Of a stretch of DNA of 7,869 bases, positions 1 to 6,884 are shown piece by piece (the first letter of the stretch is position 1; every line of letters begins with the position of its first letter). Both the position numbers and the translations under genes were made by a program. The DNA is taken from the NCBI GenBank assembly GCA_002704185.1, contig PAFP01000003.1, positions 1 through 7,869 of the forward strand. The letters are read 5' to 3'. Below the pieces are notes generated by a model, which was given only the letters and a program-made list of their open reading frames with translations, was not told the DNA's origin and searched no databases. This stretch comes from Candidatus Pelagibacter sp. GTDB taxonomy: Bacteria; Pseudomonadota; Alphaproteobacteria; Pelagibacterales; Pelagibacteraceae.

Positions 1-1
1 C

Positions 2-160
2 GGAGGTTTTGGCCCAAGCGTCAATGGTCCAATTGCAATGGGGTATATCAAGCCTGAGTTTGCGGAAATAGGAAAAGATGTATATCTTGAAGTTCGGGGA
101 AAAAAACATAAGGCTAAAATACATACTTTGCCTTTTTATAAAAAAAGTTATGTAAAATAG
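2..160 (+). CDS. gcvT: Glycine cleavage T protein (aminomethyltransferase), C-terminal end only
   Basis: The left edge of the window cuts this gene; 52 C-terminal codons and a TAG stop remain, read in the frame starting at base 2. The visible peptide contains GGFGPSV, then PIAMGYI, an EVRGKKHKAKI strand and a final LPFYK-type motif. These are the hallmarks of the C-terminal barrel domain of GcvT, whose proteins usually end in a 'LPF.....Y' tail. GcvT takes the aminomethyl group from lipoylated GcvH and transfers the one-carbon unit to tetrahydrofolate, releasing ammonia. It is followed after only 7 bases by gcvH, and the gcvH Shine-Dalgarno overlaps its stop, so the two are almost certainly co-transcribed. 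The start, the upstream region and any glycine riboswitch lie outside the window. Identity rests on the short tail plus the gcvH-gcvP context. Confidence 0.93.
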   Translation, partial: GGFGPSVNGPIAMGYIKPEFAEIGKDVYLEVRGKKHKAKIHTLPFYKKSYVK

Positions 161-163
161 GAG
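159..163 (+). promoter_or_regulatory. Ribosome binding site of gcvH
   Basis: AGGAG lies 4 bases before the gcvH ATG at 168 and overlaps the last two bases of the gcvT stop codon. It is the clearest Shine-Dalgarno sequence in the window. Most other starts here rely on overlap with the preceding gene or on A-rich leaders. Its position fixes the gcvH start and points to translation coupled to gcvT. Confidence 0.75.
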
Positions 164-167
164 ATAT

Positions 168-548
168 ATGGCTGAAAAGAAATATTCAAAAAAACATGAA
201 TGGGTTGAACTTGAAGGTGACGTTGCAACAATAGGAATAACTGCTCATGCAGCAAAACAGCTTGGCGATATAGTATTTACTGAAGTTCCTGATAAAGGCA
301 AAAATATTGATGCTGGAAGTGAAGCAGCGGTAGTTGAGTCCGTCAAAGCAGCAAGTGATGTATATTCTCCAATTGGAGGAGAAATAGTTGAGACAAATAG
401 CTCAATTGTTTCTGACCCTTCCTTAGTTAATAAAGACCCTGAAAATGCTGGTTGGTTTTTTAAAATTAAAATTTCGAACAAAAGTGAAATTGATTCCTTA
501 ATGAGCAAAAATGATTACGACAAATATGCAACTGAAAATCCAAATTAA
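168..548 (+). CDS. gcvH: Glycine cleavage system H protein (lipoyl carrier)
   Basis: This 126-residue protein is the lipoylated shuttle of the glycine cleavage complex. Its lipoyl arm carries the aminomethyl intermediate from GcvP to GcvT and is then reoxidised by the L protein. The family length is about 125-130 residues, so it looks complete. Near the N terminus is the typical KKHEWVELEGDVATIGIT segment, followed by AAKQLGDIVFTEVP. The lipoylation site is the lysine at residue 60 in ESVKAASD, followed by the SPIGGEIVE hairpin. The DPSLVNKDPENAGWFFKIK stretch near residues 81-100 is the usual C-terminal part. The ATG at 168 has a strong AGGAG just upstream. The TAA stop overlaps the gcvP ATG by one base (TAATG), so translation of gcvP is probably coupled. 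It should act in the cytoplasm. Confidence 0.98.
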   Translation: MAEKKYSKKHEWVELEGDVATIGITAHAAKQLGDIVFTEVPDKGKNIDAGSEAAVVESVKAASDVYSPIGGEIVETNSSIVSDPSLVNKDPENAGWFFKIKISNKSEIDSLMSKNDYDKYATENPN

Positions 549-3415
549 TGAGCGATAATAGATCAAAAGAATTCATACAAAGACACATTGGTCCATCTGA
601 AAATGACCAAGAAAAAATGTTGTCTTACTTAAATTTTTCATCAATGGATGAGTTTATTAATAAAATAGTTCCTCAAAAAATTATTGAAACCAATAAATTA
701 AAACTAGATTCGTCAATTTCAGAGAATGATGCTTTGATTAAATTGAAAAATATTGCAAAGCAAAATAAAGTTTTTAAAAACTACATTGGAATGGGATATT
801 ACGGCACATATACACCAAACGTTATTCTAAGAAATATATTAGAAAATCCGGGTTGGTATACCGCTTATACGCCATATCAGCCAGAAGTTGCCCAAGGAAG
901 ACTGGAAATGTTGCTAAATTTTCAACAAATGGTTATTGACTTAACAAAAATGGATATTGCTAATGCTTCGCTATTAGACGAAAGCACTGCTGCTGCCGAG
1001 GCTGTAGCTTTATGTCAAAGAGTTGATAAAAACAAATTAAATACAATTTTTATATCAGAAAATTGTAATCCACAAACTATTGATGTTGTTAAGACCCGTG
1101 CTGAACCTTTTGGATTAAAAGTAATAATAGATCGGGATCAAAATATAAAAAAAGTTGATACCGATATATTATGTGCTATTTTTCAGTATCCAAATACTTA
1201 CGGTCAAATTGAAAATATTGACCAACTCATAAATTACACACATGATAAAAAGGGTAAAGCAATAATAGCTACTGATCTTTTGGCTTTAACTTGTCTAAAG
1301 CCGCCAGGAGAAATGAATGCAGATATTGTTGTAGGTAATTCTCAAAGATTCGGAATTCCCATGGGATACGGTGGACCGCACGCGGCTTTTTTTGCAACAA
1401 AAGATGAATTTAAAAGAGCGATGCCAGGCAGAATTATAGGAGTGTCAATCGACAGAAACAAAGATCAGGCACTTAGAATGGCTCTTCAAACTAGAGAGCA
1501 GCATATTAGAAGAGAAAAAGCTACAAGTAACATTTGTACTGCTCAAGCTCTACTTTCTATAATGGCAGCAGCGTACGGCATCTATCATGGGCCAAAAGGA
1601 ATAAAGCATATAGGAGAACGCACGACTAAATTTGCAAATTTATTTTCAAAAAATGTGAGGAAAAAATTTAAACTTTTATCTAACGATTTCTTTGATACAG
1701 TAGCAGTTATTACAGGCAAGAAGACAAAATCAGTAGTAAAACAGGCATTAAAAAACCATATAAATTTAAGAGAAATTGATAAAAATACATTATCAGTATC
1801 GTTTGATGAAACTACTTCTGTTAATGATTTAAACTTATTATTAAAAGTTTTTGGTATTAAATCCAATATAAAAAATATAGACAAAGTTGTTATCGACTCA
1901 ATTCCAACTACTCTCCAAAGATCTTCTGAATATTTAACACATGAAATCTTCAATATCTTTCATTCAGAAACTGAAATGCTAAGATACCTAAAGTCATTAG
2001 AGGACAAAGATATAGCTCTTAATAGATCTATGATTGCACTTGGGTCATGCACCATGAAATTAAATGCAGTTGCAGAAATGATACCTGTTACGTGGCCTGA
2101 ATTTGGATCAATTCATCCATTTGCACCTGTGGATCAAGCAAAGGGTTATATGTCGATGTTTGAAGATCTAAAAAAAATGTTGTCAGAGATAACTGGTTTT
2201 CCTGGAATATCTTTACAACCAAATGCCGGTGCCCAGGGTGAGTATGCTGGTTTAATGGTAATAAGAAAGTTTCATATCGAACAAAAAAATAAAAAAAGAG
2301 ATGTTTGTTTAATTCCAAGTTCAGCTCATGGAACAAATCCAGCGAGTGCTCAAATGGCCGGTATGAAAGTAGTTGTGGTAAACTGTGATAATGAGGGAAA
2401 TGTAGACTTAGATGATTTAACAAAGAAAGCCGAACAATACTCAAATAGTCTAGCGGCCTTAATGGTGACATATCCATCAACTCACGGTGTTTTTGAGGAA
2501 CATATCAAAGAAATTTGTGCTGTGATTCATAAACATAAAGGTCAAGTATATATGGATGGAGCAAACTTAAATGCATTGGTTGGACTTGCTAAACCAGGCA
2601 AATTTGGTCCAGATGTTTGTCATATGAATTTACATAAAACCTTTTGTATTCCACATGGTGGAGGAGGCCCAGGTATGGGGCCAATAGGAGTAGCAAAACA
2701 TTTAAAACCGTTTTTACCAAACCATACTGTAATCAAAAAAAATTCAGGCCCAAGCACAGGAATGGGAGCTGTATCAGCCGCGCCTTGGGGAAGTGCAAGT
2801 ATTTTACCAATTTCTTGGATGTATATAAATATGATGGGAGCTCTGGGTTTAAGAAAAGCATCAGAAGTCGCAATATTGAATGCAAATTATATTTCAAAAA
2901 AATTAGAAGGTTCGTATAAAACTCTTTACAAGGGAAAAAACAACTTAGTTGCTCATGAATGCATTATTGATTTTAGACCAATAAAAGCTGAGTCTGGAAT
3001 TTCTGAGGAGGATATTGCCAAAAGAATGATAGATTACGGTTTTCATGCACCAACTATGTCATGGCCTGTTGCTGGTACTCTAATGATAGAACCTACGGAA
3101 AGTGAAGGATTAGCAGAGTTAGATAAATTTTGTAGTGCTTTAATTAACATCAGAAAAGAAATTACTATGGTTCAAAATCATGTTTTTGACAAAGAGGATA
3201 ATCCATTAAAAAATGCACCACACACAAATTTAGAATTATCTTCAGACTCATGGACACACAAATACACACGTGAACAAGCAGCATTTCCTTTAAAATATTT
3301 AAAGGCTAATAAATTTTGGTCACCTGTTGCACGTGTAGATAATGTGCATGGCGATAGAAACTTAATTTGCTCTTGTCCATCTTTAGAAAGTTATCGAGAT
3401 GAAGAAGCTGCTTAA
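548..3415 (+). CDS. gcvP: Glycine dehydrogenase (decarboxylating), glycine cleavage P protein, full-length fused form
   Basis: This 955-residue PLP enzyme decarboxylates glycine and passes the aminomethyl group to the lipoyl arm of GcvH. The length matches the fused single-chain P protein (about 950-960 residues), not the split gcvPA/gcvPB form. The N-terminal half has FIQRHIGPS near residue 9, then IGMGYYGTYTPNVILRN and NPGWYTAYTPYQPEVAQGR, and GVSIDRNKDQALRMALQTRE from about residue 298. The C-terminal half begins with ALGSCTMKLN at 497-506, followed by QPNAGAQGEYAGL, SAHGTNPASA at 592-601, and the PLP-binding lysine K697 in NLHKTF. The glycine-rich loop GGGGPGMG (704-711) comes just after. 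No key motif is missing and the frame is unbroken. It starts at an ATG overlapping the gcvH stop (TAATG) without a distinct Shine-Dalgarno, and its own TAA overlaps the ATG of the next small ORF in the same way. Confidence 0.98.
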   Translation: MSDNRSKEFIQRHIGPSENDQEKMLSYLNFSSMDEFINKIVPQKIIETNKLKLDSSISENDALIKLKNIAKQNKVFKNYIGMGYYGTYTPNVILRNILENPGWYTAYTPYQPEVAQGRLEMLLNFQQMVIDLTKMDIANASLLDESTAAAEAVALCQRVDKNKLNTIFISENCNPQTIDVVKTRAEPFGLKVIIDRDQNIKKVDTDILCAIFQYPNTYGQIENIDQLINYTHDKKGKAIIATDLLALTCLKPPGEMNADIVVGNSQRFGIPMGYGGPHAAFFATKDEFKRAMPGRIIGVSIDRNKDQALRMALQTREQHIRREKATSNICTAQALLSIMAAAYGIYHGPKGIKHIGERTTKFANLFSKNVRKKFKLLSNDFFDTVAVITGKKTKSVVKQALKNHINLREIDKNTLSVSFDETTSVNDLNLLLKVFGIKSNIKNIDKVVIDSIPTTLQRSSEYLTHEIFNIFHSETEMLRYLKSLEDKDIALNRSMIALGSCTMKLNAVAEMIPVTWPEFGSIHPFAPVDQAKGYMSMFEDLKKMLSEITGFPGISLQPNAGAQGEYAGLMVIRKFHIEQKNKKRDVCLIPSSAHGTNPASAQMAGMKVVVVNCDNEGNVDLDDLTKKAEQYSNSLAALMVTYPSTHGVFEEHIKEICAVIHKHKGQVYMDGANLNALVGLAKPGKFGPDVCHMNLHKTFCIPHGGGGPGMGPIGVAKHLKPFLPNHTVIKKNSGPSTGMGAVSAAPWGSASILPISWMYINMMGALGLRKASEVAILNANYISKKLEGSYKTLYKGKNNLVAHECIIDFRPIKAESGISEEDIAKRMIDYGFHAPTMSWPVAGTLMIEPTESEGLAELDKFCSALINIRKEITMVQNHVFDKEDNPLKNAPHTNLELSSDSWTHKYTREQAAFPLKYLKANKFWSPVARVDNVHGDRNLICSCPSLESYRDEEAA

Positions 3416-3579
3416 TGAAAGTTGAGCTGTTTTATAATCCTGGCAATACTATCTGCGACTTTCTTAATATTAAAAATGATCATAAATTTATTTTAAGACT
3501 ATTTATAAATCTTGTTTATTATGGTCATGTATTAGGAGCGATAGTTTTATTTTTTGTTAGATCAAAGATTGCTTTGTGA
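3415..3579 (+). CDS. Small hypothetical protein with one predicted membrane helix, between gcvP and tspO
   Basis: This 54-codon ORF fills the whole gap between gcvP and tspO. Its ATG shares one base with the gcvP stop (TAATG), and its TGA overlaps the GTG start of tspO (GTGA), the same junction style used by the confident genes around it. The peptide starts MKVELFYNPGNTICDFLNIK, a polar N-terminal part of about 24 residues. A strongly hydrophobic stretch follows from about residue 25 to 48, including LFINLVYYGHVLG and AIVLFFV, and then a short basic end (RSKIAL). This pattern suggests a single-pass membrane protein with a cytoplasmic basic C terminus. I do not recognise a family. No Shine-Dalgarno is clear, but an AG-rich GAAGAAG lies inside the end of gcvP. 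The exact tiling, base composition like its neighbours and sensible membrane topology support a real gene, but its function is unknown. A chance ORF of this size remains possible. Confidence 0.68.
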   Translation: MKVELFYNPGNTICDFLNIKNDHKFILRLFINLVYYGHVLGAIVLFFVRSKIAL

Positions 3580-4055
3580 TAAAAAGATATCGAAGTTTAT
3601 TTATAATTATATTCATCACCTTATGCTGTTCTTATGCTTCTGGATTAGTAACAAGAAATAATACAGAAATATGGTACACATCATTAGTAAAATCCAGTAT
3701 ATCACCTCCTGATTGGGTATTTGCACCTGTTTGGATCACGCTTTATGTTTTAATGAGTTTTGCAGTTTGGGGCGTATACGACAAAATAAAATATATTAAA
3801 CCTGAAAAAGCAAATCATATTATTAAGCTTTACTATTCGCATTTATTAATAAATATAAGTTGGCCAATTATTTTCTTTGAATTTCAATTAATTTCGTTGG
3901 GACTTTTAAATATTATAGTCTTGCTGTTCTTTATTTTTTATTTGATGAAACTATATATTAAGGTTTTATTTAGATCATTCATTTTAATGGTTCCATATTT
4001 CTTATGGGTATGTTTTGCTGGCTATTTAAATTTTGAAATTTTTAGGCTCAATTAG
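3576..4055 (+). CDS. tspO: TspO/MBR family tryptophan-rich membrane protein
   Basis: This 159-residue protein matches the bacterial TspO (peripheral benzodiazepine receptor-like) family in length and layout, with five hydrophobic segments. Visible family motifs are EIWY around residue 33, PPDWVFAPVW at 44-53 followed by LYVLMSFAVW, NISWPIIFF at 93-101, and the C-terminal PYFLWVCFAGYLN at 140-152 ending in FRLN. Family members bind porphyrins and other tetrapyrroles; in Rhodobacter, TspO affects pigment gene expression in response to oxygen. The usual 'KPSFNPP' before the PP-WVFAP motif reads VKSSISPP here, a mild departure. The start is GTG at 3576, overlapping the stop of the 54-residue ORF upstream. 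No in-frame ATG occurs before the second helix, so GTG is the best choice and translation is probably coupled. The gene is last in the gcv run. Its 3' end overlaps the convergent ispB-like gene by 8 bases. The physiological ligand in this organism cannot be told from sequence. Confidence 0.92.
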   Translation: MIKRYRSLFIIIFITLCCSYASGLVTRNNTEIWYTSLVKSSISPPDWVFAPVWITLYVLMSFAVWGVYDKIKYIKPEKANHIIKLYYSHLLINISWPIIFFEFQLISLGLLNIIVLLFFIFYLMKLYIKVLFRSFILMVPYFLWVCFAGYLNFEIFRLN

Positions 4056-5061
4056 TTCTATTTACTATAAATTTAGAAAGATCCTGTAATTTTTTTGCTA
4101 AATTGTTATTTGTGAAAATATTTAATGAATCTGATGCTACGTTTGAAAAATAATCCGACCTTTTCTTACAATCCTCTATAATTTTATATTTTTTCAGATT
4201 TTCCAAAGCAAATTCAAATTCTTCTTCAGTTCGATCTTTTTTTAAAAAAAGCTCTGTTAGCTTACTTCTGTCTTTTCCACTTAATTTTTGAAATAGTAGA
4301 ATAATAGGTAATGTTAGCTTTCCTTCTTTAAAGTCGTTACCTACTTTTTTTCCAAATATTTTTTCTTTAGATGCATAATCCAAGATATCATCTGTTATTT
4401 GAAAACAAATTCCTAAATTTCGTCCATACGACTCAAGCGCCTCTTTTTCCTTGCTAGATCTACCATTTATGCATCCACCTATTCTCATCGAAGCTCCAAA
4501 CAAAGATGAAGTTTTAGCTGTTATGATATCTATATAATTTTTTTCAACCATATCTATTTGTTTTTCAAATTGAAGTTGTAGAATTTCTCCTTGTGCAATC
4601 TCTGATGAAACTGATGATAATAGCTTCAGAACTTCTTTCGAACCATCTTCTACCATCATTTGAAAGCATCTACTTAATAAATAATCACCCGCTAAAATTG
4701 ATGTTTTATTACCCCAAATAGAATTCGTTGTTTTGAATCCTCTTCTAGTTTCGCTTTTATCAATTACATCATCATGCAAAAGAGTTGCATTATGAATTAA
4801 TTCAACACAAGCTGCTAAATTAATATGTCGTTTACCTTTATAATCGAATAATGCTGAAGATGAGATTGCTAACAAAGGTCTTATTCTCTTTCCACCTGTC
4901 TTCATTAAGTGAGCAGACATTTTGCCTATAAGATCAACATGGCTTGATAGTTTTGTAGAAATTAAATTATCTACTTCCTTCAATTCAAGCTCAAAAAGCT
5001 CCTTAATTTCTTGAAAAGGATTTGGATTTATGTCTTTGAGACGAATTACGTTTGAAAACAT
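4048..5061 (-). CDS. ispB: Trans-polyprenyl diphosphate synthase, octaprenyl/decaprenyl type (ubiquinone side chain)
   Basis: This 337-residue enzyme condenses isopentenyl diphosphate units onto an allylic starter to build the long isoprenoid tail of ubiquinone. Family motifs are in order: GGKRIRP at 56-62 (isopentenyl diphosphate binding), the first aspartate-rich motif DDVID at 97-101, GQ-type helix IAQGEILQL near 155-163, the second aspartate-rich motif DDILD at 224-228, and GNDFKEGKLTLP at 241-252. The residues just before the first motif (ATLLH, no bulky aromatic) match long-chain synthases such as E. coli IspB rather than farnesyl or geranylgeranyl synthases. Octaprenyl versus decaprenyl product cannot be read from sequence; alphaproteobacteria usually make ubiquinone-10. 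The ATG is preceded by a run of nine A residues and no clear Shine-Dalgarno. It is transcribed alone on the minus strand, divergent from the S49 peptidase gene, and overlaps tspO tail-to-tail. Confidence 0.95.
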   Translation of the reverse strand: MFSNVIRLKDINPNPFQEIKELFELELKEVDNLISTKLSSHVDLIGKMSAHLMKTGGKRIRPLLAISSSALFDYKGKRHINLAACVELIHNATLLHDDVIDKSETRRGFKTTNSIWGNKTSILAGDYLLSRCFQMMVEDGSKEVLKLLSSVSSEIAQGEILQLQFEKQIDMVEKNYIDIITAKTSSLFGASMRIGGCINGRSSKEKEALESYGRNLGICFQITDDILDYASKEKIFGKKVGNDFKEGKLTLPIILLFQKLSGKDRSKLTELFLKKDRTEEEFEFALENLKKYKIIEDCKKRSDYFSNVASDSLNIFTNNNLAKKLQDLSKFIVNRTN

Positions 5062-5176
5062 GTTTTTTTTTAACGTATTTACTGGTTATTTGTTATTAAT
5101 CAAATGACGCACCCTAGAATAAAAAAACAAACATTACCTTTGCGTTTTTGATATAAATATTTAAAAGATTCTAATT
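5062..5176. promoter_or_regulatory. Divergent intergenic region, presumed promoters for ispB (minus) and the S49 peptidase-glyQS run (plus)
   Basis: This is the only non-coding gap of any size in the window, and both flanking genes read away from it, so each needs a promoter here. On the plus strand a weak candidate is TTACCT (5134-5139) with TATTTA (5158-5163) at an 18-base spacing; a TATAAA also lies at 5152-5157 without a good partner. On the minus strand, TTGATT and TAAATA with a 16-base spacing would give a very short leader before the ispB ATG. The AT-rich composition makes such matches easy to find by chance, so only the region, not the individual boxes, is supported. I see no RNA structure, tRNA or clear operator repeat. 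Confidence 0.5.
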
Positions 5177-5983
5177 ATGATTTTTAGTAAAAAACCTGTG
5201 GTTGCACATATCAGATTAAAGGGAGTTATTGGAAATGTCGGTAGATTCCAACAGGGATTAAGTCTTGCATCAAATGAAGTAATTATAAAAAAAGCTTTTG
5301 AAACAAAAAAATTAACAGCTGTCGCAATCTCTATAAATTCTCCCGGGGGTTCACCTGTTCAATCAAAATTAATTTTTTCATTAATAAGAAGACTGGCAGA
5401 AGAAAAAAATGTAAAAGTATATACTTTTGCAGAAGATGTAGCGGCTTCAGGGGGGTACATGCTTGCATGTGCTGGAGATGAAATATATGCAAACGCTAGT
5501 TCTATAGTTGGATCTATAGGAGTTATATATGCTGCTTTCGGATTAAATGAGCTTATAAAAAAAATAGGTATTGAAAGAAGAGTATATACCGCTGGAAAAA
5601 GCAAAAGTACATTAGATCCTTTCAAAGAGGAGAAACAAGAGGATATTGATCGATTAAAACAAATTCAGGAGGACCTACACAGACAATTTATAGATTTAGT
5701 TAAATCTAGTAGAAAAGATAAAATAAAACACATTCAAGATGGTGACCTGTTTACTGGTGAGTTTTGGTCTGGAGAAAAATCAAAAGAGCTTGGATTAGTT
5801 GATGGCATCGGTGATATGACAGAAACAATACAAAAAAAATATGGAAAGAAAGTAAAAATTAAAAATTTCGATAAACCAGAAAGTTGGCTAAAAAGAAAAC
5901 TGTCATCGAGTATCGGTAATGATATAATTAACATAACCCAAGAATTAGAATCTCGATATTTATGGAATAAGTATGGTTTATAA
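5177..5983 (+). CDS. S49-family serine peptidase (SppA/SohB-like), short soluble form
   Basis: This 268-residue protein has the single S49 peptidase domain of the SppA/SohB group, which degrades cleaved signal peptides or membrane-associated peptides with a Ser/Lys dyad. After [12 protein letters not shown] come [11 protein letters not shown] at 50-60, the nucleophile serine S91 in [18 protein letters not shown] at 111-119, and the likely general-base lysine K143 in [10 protein letters not shown]. The Ser-Lys spacing of 52 equals that of Bacillus subtilis SppA (S147/K199). The [21 protein letters not shown] block near 192-212 is also typical. Unlike classical SppA or SohB, there is no N-terminal signal or membrane helix; the protein begins directly with the first strand of the domain. 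It may therefore be cytoplasmic or peripheral, with unknown substrate. The ATG at 5177 has only a weak AAAAGA upstream. It overlaps glyQ by 11 bases and probably leads that transcription unit. Confidence 0.9.
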   Translation: MIFSKKPVVAHIRLKGVIGNVGRFQQGLSLASNEVIIKKAFETKKLTAVAISINSPGGSPVQSKLIFSLIRRLAEEKNVKVYTFAEDVAASGGYMLACAGDEIYANASSIVGSIGVIYAAFGLNELIKKIGIERRVYTAGKSKSTLDPFKEEKQEDIDRLKQIQEDLHRQFIDLVKSSRKDKIKHIQDGDLFTGEFWSGEKSKELGLVDGIGDMTETIQKKYGKKVKIKNFDKPESWLKRKLSSSIGNDIINITQELESRYLWNKYGL

Positions 5984-6884
5984 TGAAAAAAAAAAAATTA
6001 AATCATCTAAACAGAAAAAGATTCAAAAAAAAAAATATCTTACATTTCAAGAAATAATTTTTAACCTTCAAATTTTTTGGTCTAAACAAGGATGTGTTAT
6101 TCTTCAACCGTATGATTTAGAAGTAGGGGCAGGTACGTTTCATCCTGCAACAACTTTAAGGTCATTGGGACCAGATCCATGGAAAACAGCCTACGTACAA
6201 CCATCTAGAAGACCAACAGATGGAAGATATGGTAAGAATCCAAATAGACTTCAACATTATTATCAATTTCAAGTTTTAATTAAACCATCACCAAAAGATA
6301 TACAAAAACTTTATCTTAAAAGCTTAAGCTCTCTTGGTATAAATCATAAAAATCACGATATTAGATTTGTTGAAGACGATTGGGAAAGCCCAACCCTCGG
6401 AGCATCAGGATTAGGATGGGAAGTTTGGTGTGATGGAATGGAAATTACTCAATTTACTTATTTTCAACAAATGGCAGGTTATGAATGTAAACCTGTATCT
6501 GCAGAAATTACTTATGGCTTAGAAAGAATATGTATGTTTATTCAATCAAAAGATAGCGTCTATGATTTGGATTGGAATGATCAAGGTGTAAAATATGGAG
6601 ATGTTTATTTAAGATGTGAAAAAGAATATTCAGCTTATAATTTTGAACATGCTAATACAGAATTACTTTTTCAAACATTTAAAGGCGTTGAAATTGAATG
6701 CAATAATCTTTATGCAAAACAGCTTTGTTTACCTGCATATGACCAATGCTTGAAAGCGAGTCATATTTTTAATCTTTTAGACGCCAGAGGTGTAATAAGT
6801 GTGTCAGAAAGGGCTAATTACATAAACAGAATTAGATCTTTGACTAAAAAATGTGGTGAACTTTGGCTAGAACAACCTAAATGA
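5973..6884 (+). CDS. glyQ: Glycyl-tRNA synthetase alpha subunit
   Basis: This 303-residue catalytic subunit of the alpha2beta2 bacterial glycyl-tRNA synthetase forms glycyl-adenylate and charges tRNA-Gly in the cytoplasm. Signature blocks are [21 protein letters not shown] at about 40-60, [20 protein letters not shown] at 74-93, [13 protein letters not shown] at 95-107, [20 protein letters not shown] at 132-151, and [16 protein letters not shown] and [10 protein letters not shown] at about 156-188. The core is complete and ends with TGA overlapping glyS. The start is uncertain. The ATG at 5973 lies inside the S49 gene with GGA 6 bases upstream. It adds a lysine-rich leader of 21 residues (10 lysines) encoded partly by A tracts of 12 and 11. 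A second ATG at 5983, in the attractive TAATG arrangement with the upstream stop, is out of frame and hits a stop after 24 codons. No other in-frame ATG, GTG or TTG precedes the conserved LTFQEII. Confidence 0.95.
   Translation: MVYNEKKKIKSSKQKKIQKKKYLTFQEIIFNLQIFWSKQGCVILQPYDLEVGAGTFHPATTLRSLGPDPWKTAYVQPSRRPTDGRYGKNPNRLQHYYQFQVLIKPSPKDIQKLYLKSLSSLGINHKNHDIRFVEDDWESPTLGASGLGWEVWCDGMEITQFTYFQQMAGYECKPVSAEITYGLERICMFIQSKDSVYDLDWNDQGVKYGDVYLRCEKEYSAYNFEHANTELLFQTFKGVEIECNNLYAKQLCLPAYDQCLKASHIFNLLDARGVISVSERANYINRIRSLTKKCGELWLEQPK
5986..5997 (+). repeat. Poly-A tract (A12) at the start of glyQ
   Basis: Twelve consecutive A residues fall in codons 5-9 of the glyQ reading. A second run of 11 A lies at 6025-6035 in the same leader. 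Runs this long are prone to replication and transcription slippage, and to sequencing length errors. One extra A in the first tract would bring the ATG at 5983 into the glyQ frame and put the ATG at 5973 out of frame. Frame is unaffected if the tract length is correct. Confidence 0.85.

Noticed and set aside
1..167. Glycine riboswitch for the gcv genes
   Set aside because: Such riboswitches lie upstream of gcvT in many bacteria, but only the 3' end of gcvT is present here, and the 7-base gcvT-gcvH gap has no room for one.
245..508. Minus-strand open frame over gcvH, and similar ones over the S49 peptidase gene (5359-5625, 5734-5934)
   Set aside because: All are fully antisense to confident genes, show no ribosome binding site or motif, and their composition follows from the sense codons.
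1585..1953. A 122-codon minus-strand open frame inside gcvP
   Set aside because: It is antisense to an AT-rich stretch of gcvP, where long antisense frames arise easily. The Phe/Leu/Thr-rich translation mirrors the Lys/Asn-rich sense protein.
2088..2480. A 130-codon minus-strand open frame inside gcvP
   Set aside because: It lies wholly within the conserved catalytic half of gcvP, has a His/Leu/Pro-rich translation typical of antisense reading, no recognisable motif and no ribosome binding site.
2644..2919. A 91-codon plus-strand frame inside gcvP
   Set aside because: It is an out-of-frame reading of the PLP-lysine and glycine-loop region of gcvP, with low-complexity, basic translation and no family features.
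5086..5176. A small gene or structured RNA in the divergent gap
   Set aside because: No open frame with a plausible start and length, no tRNA-like cloverleaf and no strong inverted repeat could be found by eye; promoters explain the gap adequately.
5983..6057. Short ORF starting at the TAATG junction after the peptidase gene
   Set aside because: The frame reads [12 protein letters not shown] and stops after 24 codons. It is noted only as a possible alternative glyQ start if the A12 tract varies in length, not as a gene.
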